Below are positions 59,012-64,000 of a DNA stretch of 64,000 nt, piece by piece (position 1 is the stretch's first letter; every line of letters begins with the position of its first letter). The notes under the pieces were generated by a model, which ran no database searches, was not told the DNA's origin, and saw only the letters and a program-made list of their open reading frames with translations. The translations under genes were made by a program, and so were the position numbers. Origin of the DNA: UBA8886 sp002731655 (GTDB lineage Archaea > Thermoplasmatota > Poseidoniia > MGIII > CG-Epi1). Where the stretch lies: assembly GCA_030754655.1 (NCBI GenBank), contig JASLZX010000001.1, positions 1-64,000 on the forward strand, written 5' to 3'.

Positions 59012-60907
59012 ATGGCTTTTCCCCTCGACCTCAGCGGCTTTTCGCGGCTGAAATTACCTCTTGAACCAGAGCTTGACGAAGCGAAGTTGGCGCAGCTGGA
59101 AAGCGACATTGCGCTGCTGCGCGACACCATCATCACGCTGACCGCAATCGCCCGCGCACGAGGCCTCGGCGGCCACACCGGCGGGCCGTACGACATCGTC
59201 CCCGAAGTGCTGATTGTCGACGCGCTGCGCGACGGCGGAGCCGCGATTCACCCCGAGTTTTTCGACGAGGCGGGCCACCGCGCTGCGCTGCAGTACGCGC
59301 GCGGCGCGCTGCGAGGCGGCTTGCCGCCGGAACAACTGCTGCACTACCGCGAATACGACTCGGGACTGGCGGGCCACCCGGAAAAGGAATTGCTCAACTG
59401 CATCGACTTCTCGAGCGGGCGGCTCGGCCACGCAGCGGGGCATGTCAACGGCGTCGCGCTCGCCTGTCCAGAGCAGGCGGTGGTGATGTTCGGCTCCGAC
59501 GGCTCGCAGATGGAGGGGAATAATGCGGAGGCAGCACGGCTGGCGGTCGCCAACGGGCTGAACGTCAAGTGGATTATCGACGACAACAACGTCACGATTG
59601 CCGGCTACCCCGACCGCTACCTGCCCGAGTTCGACCTAGAGCGTACCCTCGGTGGCCACGGCTTCGCAGTCTTCTCGGTCGACGGCGAAGACGCGCGCGC
59701 GCTACTGGCGGCAATCATCGCCGCGCTGCAGCACGATGGCCCGGCGGCAGTACTCTGCCGCCGGGCCATGGGACCGGGCGTCCCACAGCTCGAAGGGACA
59801 CCACAACTGCACGACGTGATTACGCTCGCTGCAGCACGCGAATACCTTGCTGCGCGTGGCCACGACACCGCGTTGGCGCTGCTGGACGAAATCGAAGGCG
59901 GAACGGCGGCGCCCCCGGCAAAGATGCTCGGCAGCGGCGCAACCGGCGCCTGCCGCAAGCAGTTCGGCACCGCGCTGGCGGGCGTGCTGGCGGATCTCTC
60001 GGCCGACGAGCGGCAGCGCGTCCGCGCCTTTGACTCGGATCTCGAAGGCTCGGTTGGCCTGACAGTGGTTCGCGAGCAGTTCCCCGAGTGCTTCACTAGT
60101 GGCGGGGTGCAGGAGCGCGGCAACCTGCTCGCTGCCGCTGGCTTCGGCTCGCAGCCGGACTGCCAGGGGGTCTTCGCGACTTTCTCCGCCTTCCTCGAAA
60201 TGGTGATTTCCGAAATCACGATGTCGCGGCTCAACGAGTGCGACCTGCTCTGCCACTTCTCGCACGCTGGGGTTGATGCCATGTCTGATAATACCTGCCA
60301 CTTCGGGCTCAACAATTTCTTCGCCGACAACTACGTCGACGAGGGCACCCCGACCGCTCTTTATTTTCCGGCCGACGTCCACCAGATGGACGCCGTCATC
60401 CGCCACGTTTTCCCCAGGCCGGGGCTGCGCTTCGTCTTCTCCAACCGCTCGAAGCTGCCAGAAATTCTTGACGCAGCGGGCGCGCCGCTCCACGGTGGTG
60501 ACTACCATTTCGAGCCGGGGCGCGACGAAATCGTGCGCGAGGGTGACGCGGGCTGGATTGTGAGCTACGGCGACATGCTCCACCGCAGCCTACACGTCGT
60601 CGAAACACTGCGCGCCGAGGGGATTTCGGTGGGACTGGTGAACAAGCCCACGCTCAACGTCGTTGACGAAAAGATGCTCGCCAGACTTGGCAAGGCTCCT
60701 TTTATACTGGTCGTCGAGAGTCTCAACCGGCGCACCGGGCTCGGCATCCGCTACGGCAGCTGGCTGCTCGAGCGCGGATTCGCACCGCGCTATGGCCACA
60801 TGGGCACCACCCGACCGGGCAATTGCGGGCAGGCGGAGCAGATTGCGCACCAGCGGCTCGCGTCGGCCGACGTGGAAGCGCGCGTCAGGGAACTGCTGGC
60901 GGCCTGA
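59012..60907 (+). CDS. tkt: Transketolase (full length)
   Basis: A 631-residue thiamine-diphosphate enzyme moving two-carbon units between sugar phosphates. 'GGHTGGPYDIVPEVLIVDAL' lies near the N-terminus. The ThDP motif is 'GSDGSQMEGNNAEAARLAVA' with 'NVKWIIDDNN' following. The pyrimidine-binding half has 'ECFTSGGVQERGNLLAAAGF' and the C-terminal domain 'VGLVNKPTLNVVDEKMLARL'. Many archaea either lack transketolase or carry it as two half-size genes; a single full-length gene is more bacterial in style. With GlpX and aldolase it suggests a non-oxidative pentose phosphate route. It follows rpl30e by 40 bases. Confidence 0.92.
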   Translation: MAFPLDLSGFSRLKLPLEPELDEAKLAQLESDIALLRDTIITLTAIARARGLGGHTGGPYDIVPEVLIVDALRDGGAAIHPEFFDEAGHRAALQYARGALRGGLPPEQLLHYREYDSGLAGHPEKELLNCIDFSSGRLGHAAGHVNGVALACPEQAVVMFGSDGSQMEGNNAEAARLAVANGLNVKWIIDDNNVTIAGYPDRYLPEFDLERTLGGHGFAVFSVDGEDARALLAAIIAALQHDGPAAVLCRRAMGPGVPQLEGTPQLHDVITLAAAREYLAARGHDTALALLDEIEGGTAAPPAKMLGSGATGACRKQFGTALAGVLADLSADERQRVRAFDSDLEGSVGLTVVREQFPECFTSGGVQERGNLLAAAGFGSQPDCQGVFATFSAFLEMVISEITMSRLNECDLLCHFSHAGVDAMSDNTCHFGLNNFFADNYVDEGTPTALYFPADVHQMDAVIRHVFPRPGLRFVFSNRSKLPEILDAAGAPLHGGDYHFEPGRDEIVREGDAGWIVSYGDMLHRSLHVVETLRAEGISVGLVNKPTLNVVDEKMLARLGKAPFILVVESLNRRTGLGIRYGSWLLERGFAPRYGHMGTTRPGNCGQAEQIAHQRLASADVEARVRELLAA

Positions 60908-60918
60908 ACTATGCTGCC

Positions 60919-61374
60919 ATGGAACTGACGCGTCTGGAATCCGCCACCGGCGCAATAATCGCCGCGGCGACTGACCGCGACGGTGCACTGCGCGAAATCG
61001 CGCAGCTGCTCGAAGCGCGCGTGGAGCACTACGACTGGGTCGGCTTCTACCTCGCTGAAGGCCGCGAACTCGTCCTAGGGCCGTTCGTCGGCGCACCGAC
61101 CGAACACGTCCGCATCCCCTTCGGCTGCGGCGTCTGCGGGCAAGTGGCCGAGAGCGGCGAGACGCTGGTTGTGTCCGACGTAGCGGCGGAGGCGAACTAC
61201 CTTTCGTGCGGCAGTACGGTGCAGTCGGAAGTTGTTATTCCAATCCATGCCGACGGCGAGTTCGTCGCACAGCTCGATATCGACTCGCACACGCGCGACC
61301 CTTACTCGCAGGGCGAGGTGGTATTCCTGCAGCGGCTCTGCACGCGGCTGGCGCAGCTCTGGAACGAAACTTAA
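60919..61374 (+). CDS. GAF-domain protein, free methionine-(R)-sulfoxide reductase-like
   Basis: A 151-residue single GAF domain. 'YDWVGFYLAEGRELVLGPFV', 'VRIPFGCGVCGQVAESGET' and 'SCGSTVQSEVVIPIHADGEF' match the fRMsr (YebR) family, which reduces free methionine-R-sulfoxide. Of the three family cysteines, those in 'GVCG' and 'LSCGS' are present, but the first, normally in a KPAC-like sequence, is absent ('GAPTEHVRIP'), while an extra Cys precedes GVCG. Activity is therefore uncertain. The start ATG is at 60919, 11 bases after the transketolase stop. Confidence 0.8.
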   Translation: MELTRLESATGAIIAAATDRDGALREIAQLLEARVEHYDWVGFYLAEGRELVLGPFVGAPTEHVRIPFGCGVCGQVAESGETLVVSDVAAEANYLSCGSTVQSEVVIPIHADGEFVAQLDIDSHTRDPYSQGEVVFLQRLCTRLAQLWNET

Positions 61375-61403
61375 TTAGCCGCGACCGCAGCGTGGGCGGC
61401 GCA

Positions 61404-61469
61404 GTGATGGTGATTGTCGGAGTCTACCTCGTCTGGTTCTACCTCTCCACCAGCACCACCCTGCTCTAG
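61404..61469 (+). CDS. Possible tiny membrane peptide
   Basis: A short ORF from the GTG at 61404 (GTG at 61392 and ATG at 61407 are alternative starts) encodes about 21 residues dominated by 'VIVGVYLVWFYLSTSTTLL'. A TATA-like TTAATTAG lies at 61372-61379, about 29 bases before 61404. It ends in the overlap with the convergent C39-like gene. Evidence is limited to hydrophobicity and promoter spacing. Confidence 0.25.
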   Translation: MMVIVGVYLVWFYLSTSTTLL

Positions 61470-62155
61470 GCCGGTTGGTAATTGTAGTCAAGGAAATCCC
61501 CGGGCAGCGCTGGCTCCGCGACCGCGTCCCCGTCAGGCCACGCGCGGCTGCCGACGGAGACCAGCGCCTGCTCGCCGAACTGCAGCGCGCTCGCGAGCAG
61601 CGCGCTCGCGGCGACGGGGCGATGCGCCCGCTCCGGCGGGTCGAGCGGGTTGTGGACCAGCAGGTCGCTGCCGCGCAGCCCGGTCACCAATATCCAATGT
61701 GAAATCTCGTCCTCCTCTTCCGGGAAGAGCGCGGTCGAAACCAGCGCCAGCACCAGCCGTTCGGCGGTCAGCGCGGCGCGGATGTCGCCCAGTGCCGGCT
61801 GGCGCCGCTCCTCCGTAACGCCGTTGCGTGCGCAGAGCCGCTGCTGCATGACGTGGAAGAATTCCAGTGTGCCGGGGTCGACGCCGGCGACGCGCTCGTG
61901 GATGCGCTCCATCAGCCCCTGCCCATCGGCGCTCGAGATAATGTGCGGCCGTAAGCCTCGCAGGGCAAGCGGCGCCGCGACGCCGTAGCGGCCGCAGCCG
62001 CCGACTTCGACCGCGTTGGTCTCGCGCCACACCTCGACCTCCAGGTCGCGGTCGAGCGGGGCGGCCAAGTTGAAGTGGCCCAGCGCCATCAGCGCGCAGG
62101 CGGAGCCGCAGCTGAACTCCATCGTCTGCGCGTAGAATGGGGCTTCCAGCTTCAC
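61466..62155 (-). CDS. Peptidase C39-like domain protein
   Basis: A 229-residue cysteine-peptidase-fold protein from the GTG at 62155. 'PFYAQTMEFSCGSACALMAL' places the catalytic Cys with its preceding Gln, 'DEISHWILVTGLRGSDLLVH' the His, and 'NPLDP' the last triad region. No signal peptide is seen. Related stand-alone C39-like proteins have been proposed to process or modify peptides but are uncharacterised. The open frame continues into the upstream gene in another reading frame; the GTG start gives a 22-base gap to the DUF47 gene. Confidence 0.7.
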   Translation of the reverse strand: MKLEAPFYAQTMEFSCGSACALMALGHFNLAAPLDRDLEVEVWRETNAVEVGGCGRYGVAAPLALRGLRPHIISSADGQGLMERIHERVAGVDPGTLEFFHVMQQRLCARNGVTEERRQPALGDIRAALTAERLVLALVSTALFPEEEDEISHWILVTGLRGSDLLVHNPLDPPERAHRPVAASALLASALQFGEQALVSVGSRAWPDGDAVAEPALPGDFLDYNYQPA

Positions 62156-62177
62156 GCGCCGGCAGCGGTCCGGGGAT

Positions 62178-62840
62178 TTAGTGGCTTGCCAGCGGCAGCA
62201 GCGAATTGGCCGCGTGCTCGGTGGCGTTGGCGACGTCGTCCAGTCGCTGCGCGACGCGATACATATGCGCCGCCGCGAGCGGCGCATCGTCGCCGTGCGA
62301 GAAGACGTAGGCGGCCGTGGCGGCCTCCTTCTCATCGGCCTGGTGCTCAAGCAGGTTGACGCTGGCAATCAGCTGGTGCAGCTCCTCTTTCACCTTCGTC
62401 GCGAAGCCCGATTCCATCAGCTCCTGCAGCTTTTCGACCGCCTTTGCATATTCGTTGACCGTCGCCTGCACCGACTGCGCCTGCGCCAACAGTAGCTTGC
62501 GCGCCTGCGCATCTTCGTAGAGCGGCCGGAAGGAGATTATTTCGGTGACGTTTTCGGCGTAGTCGGCAATACGGTCCTGCCGCGTAATCATGTCGAGAAA
62601 CACCTCTTTTGAGATGGCGAGCCGTACGCTGCCGCGCATCACTCCGCGCAGCTCGTTCTTCAACCCGTCCGCCTCCAGCTCAGCGTTCGAAGTCGCCGCA
62701 ATCGCCTCAGCGGTATCGCCGTCATCGCAGGCGATGGCGACGCAGCGCTCCATGTGCTCGACCGTCTCGAGCGCCTTAGCAGCGTGGCGGTAGTAGGTCT
62801 CGAAAACGCTGGGGCCGATGCGGCTCTCGAAAAACTTCAT
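62178..62840 (-). CDS. DUF47/PhoU-like protein
   Basis: A 220-residue all-helical protein of the DUF47 (PhoU-related, TIGR00153-like) family: 'FFESRIGPSVFETYYRHAAK', 'EADGLKNELRGVMRGSVRLA', 'DMITRQDRIADYAENVTEII' and 'VNLLEHQADEKEAATAAYVF'. Members bind metal ions through E/DxxxD motifs and lie beside PiT phosphate transporters, which they probably regulate. Its ATG overlaps the stop of the pit gene upstream by four bases. Confidence 0.9.
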   Translation of the reverse strand: MKFFESRIGPSVFETYYRHAAKALETVEHMERCVAIACDDGDTAEAIAATSNAELEADGLKNELRGVMRGSVRLAISKEVFLDMITRQDRIADYAENVTEIISFRPLYEDAQARKLLLAQAQSVQATVNEYAKAVEKLQELMESGFATKVKEELHQLIASVNLLEHQADEKEAATAAYVFSHGDDAPLAAAHMYRVAQRLDDVANATEHAANSLLPLASH

Positions 62841-64000
62841 TCTACGCCCCCCATATCTATTTCAACCCGGGGTCCCGCCCGGATGGACTTGTAGAGAATC
62901 CAGGCAATGGCTCCCAGTATCAGGCTGACCGAGACGATGAAACGGGTCTCATCTAGCCCGAAAATCAGGTAGAGCAGGACGGCCCCGATGCCGGCGGCCG
63001 GGATGCTAGCGACCCAGCTGGCAGCAATTTTCCCGAAAACGCCGAAATCCACCGATGCAGTCCCCCTTGCCAGCCCGACCCCCACGACCGAGCCTACAAG
63101 GGTATGGGTAGTGGAAATGGGCACTGCGAGGAAAGGCAGGGAGAATAAGAGTACGACGGTTGCGGCGGCGAATTGGGCCGCGAACCCGCGCGTGGGGGTG
63201 ATGTGGGTGATTTTCTCGCCAATCGTCTTCATCACGCGATGACCCCAAGTGGCGATACCAATGACGATGCCGGCGCTTCCCAGCAGCACCAGCCAGAGTG
63301 GTACCGAAGCTTCGGGGCTCAGCACGCCCACCTGGTAGACCTGCCAGACGGCCGCCATCGGCCCGATGGCGTTGGAACGGTCGTTGGCACCGTGCGCGAA
63401 GGCGACGTAGCAGGCGGTGATTATCTGGAGCCAGACGAAAATCTGCTCGACCCCCGCGTAGCCGCTCTCCTTGAACTCGTAGTTGCTCAACAGCAGGTAG
63501 AGCGCAAGGCTGGCAAATGCCCCCAGCAGCAGCGCTATCTGCAGGCTCGGCAGCGGCAGGCATTCGGCGACTGCGGCCATGAAGCTAGCGTCGACGGCGC
63601 AATCCTTGGCCGGCAGCCATGTGGCGGGCAGCAGGTGCTGGAGAGCCTTGAACTGAAGCGCCAGCCCCAGCACGAAAAAGGTCGGGAAGGCGAGTATTGG
63701 CGCCATCCAGCGGGAGCGCTGGATAGGGTCATCGGACTCCATGATGGTCATGCGAATGATCATGAAAGTCCCGTAAGCCAGCACTCCGCCCAGCAGCGGG
63801 GAAATTACCCAGCTCAGGACTATCTGGCCGACTTTGTGGAAATCGACCAGTGAAGGATCGATGAAGAGGCCGAAACCGATGATGCCGCCGATGATGCTGT
63901 GCGTCGTCGAGACCGGCAGCCCGTAGCGCGTGGCGACCGTAATCCAGAGCGCAGCCGCCAGCATGGCAGCGATGAAGCCATACTGCAACTCGCTGGAGAG
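62837..64000 (-). CDS. pit: PiT-family inorganic phosphate transporter (N-terminus beyond the window)
   Basis: The frame is open from the window edge, so the N-terminal helices lie outside. Both PiT signatures are present: 'GLPVSTTHSIIGGIIGFGLF' in the first half and 'AVPISTTHTLVGSVVGVGLA' in the second. 'YVAFAHGANDRSNAIGPMAA' is the GANDxxN motif. It couples phosphate uptake to H+ or Na+. The C-terminus is complete. The DUF47/PhoU-like gene follows by overlap, the standard archaeal and bacterial pairing. Confidence 0.92.
   Translation of the reverse strand, partial: LSSELQYGFIAAMLAAALWITVATRYGLPVSTTHSIIGGIIGFGLFIDPSLVDFHKVGQIVLSWVISPLLGGVLAYGTFMIIRMTIMESDDPIQRSRWMAPILAFPTFFVLGLALQFKALQHLLPATWLPAKDCAVDASFMAAVAECLPLPSLQIALLLGAFASLALYLLLSNYEFKESGYAGVEQIFVWLQIITACYVAFAHGANDRSNAIGPMAAVWQVYQVGVLSPEASVPLWLVLLGSAGIVIGIATWGHRVMKTIGEKITHITPTRGFAAQFAAATVVLLFSLPFLAVPISTTHTLVGSVVGVGLARGTASVDFGVFGKIAASWVASIPAAGIGAVLLYLIFGLDETRFIVSVSLILGAIAWILYKSIRAGPRVEIDMGGVE

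Noticed and set aside
59702..60583. 293-codon minus-strand ORF opposite transketolase
   Set aside because: Antisense shadow; transketolase motifs are complete on the plus strand.

Overview
The window is high-GC archaeal DNA, and the genes point to the Euryarchaeota in the broad sense, most plausibly a relative of Thermoplasmatota such as the marine group II/III lineages (this placement is inference). The evidence is an RNA polymerase largest subunit split into A' and A'', an unsplit RpoB, RpoH and RpoL, RadB (a euryarchaeal RecA paralogue), a digeranylgeranylglyceryl-phosphate synthase-type UbiA, archaeal Trm1 and TruD, and an ftsZ-secE-nusG-rpl11 cluster. Many start codons lie about 24-30 nt after a TATA-like box, which suggests largely leaderless transcription. 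Several metabolic genes are of types more usual in bacteria or eukaryotes: class I aldolase, GlpX, full-length transketolase, oligoribonuclease, GpmA and a type-2-like IleRS.

Layout. 1-1.2 kb: the end of a DtxR-type metal regulator, a DsrE-like protein and thioredoxin. 1.2-8.2 kb (minus strand): a GYF-domain protein, a membrane-anchored coiled-coil/pentapeptide-repeat protein, an RNA-biology set (truD, rpoL, trm1, a THEP1-like NTPase), a Cas4-like nuclease carrying two transmembrane helices, and a small membrane protein. 8.2-13.6 kb: one 1793-residue exported protein. 13.6-18.3 kb: ftsZ, secE, nusG and rpl11 run into a carbamate kinase gene that converges on pyrB-pyrI. 18.4-28.2 kb: DUF454 protein, methyltransferase, M28 peptidase, FAD oxidoreductase, SDR, orn, a ZIP transporter, an RND exporter and a secreted coiled-coil protein. 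28.3-35.5 kb: guaAb, an AT-rich small gene, tRNA-Met, ileS, a beta-CASP nuclease, gpmA and tRNA-Gln. 35.5-43.2 kb: a tiny membrane protein, M32 carboxypeptidase, secreted purple-acid-phosphatase-like enzyme, radB and a PKD/repeat protein with a PGF-CTERM tail.

43.2-50 kb: a three-gene operon with a cobalamin adenosyltransferase, a thioesterase remnant, a 475-bp gene-poor stretch full of hairpins (possible structured RNA), the UbiA enzyme, an ArsR regulator with a CDF exporter and a 31-residue Cys-rich peptide resembling a metallothionein, then aldolase and GlpX. 50-59 kb: tRNA-Lys and the RNA polymerase operon rpoH-rpoB-rpoA1-rpoA2-rpl30e. 59-64 kb: transketolase, a fRMsr-like GAF protein, a C39-like peptidase, and a DUF47/PhoU-like protein with a PiT phosphate transporter that runs off the window.

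The most unusual items are the ~385-residue N-terminal extension of RpoA'', loss of the C-terminal zinc-ribbon cysteines of RpoB, the transmembrane Cas4-like nuclease, the putative metallothionein beside a metal exporter, the hairpin-rich stretch at 45.2-45.6 kb, and the two giant exported proteins. All functions are read from sequence motifs; no database search was possible.
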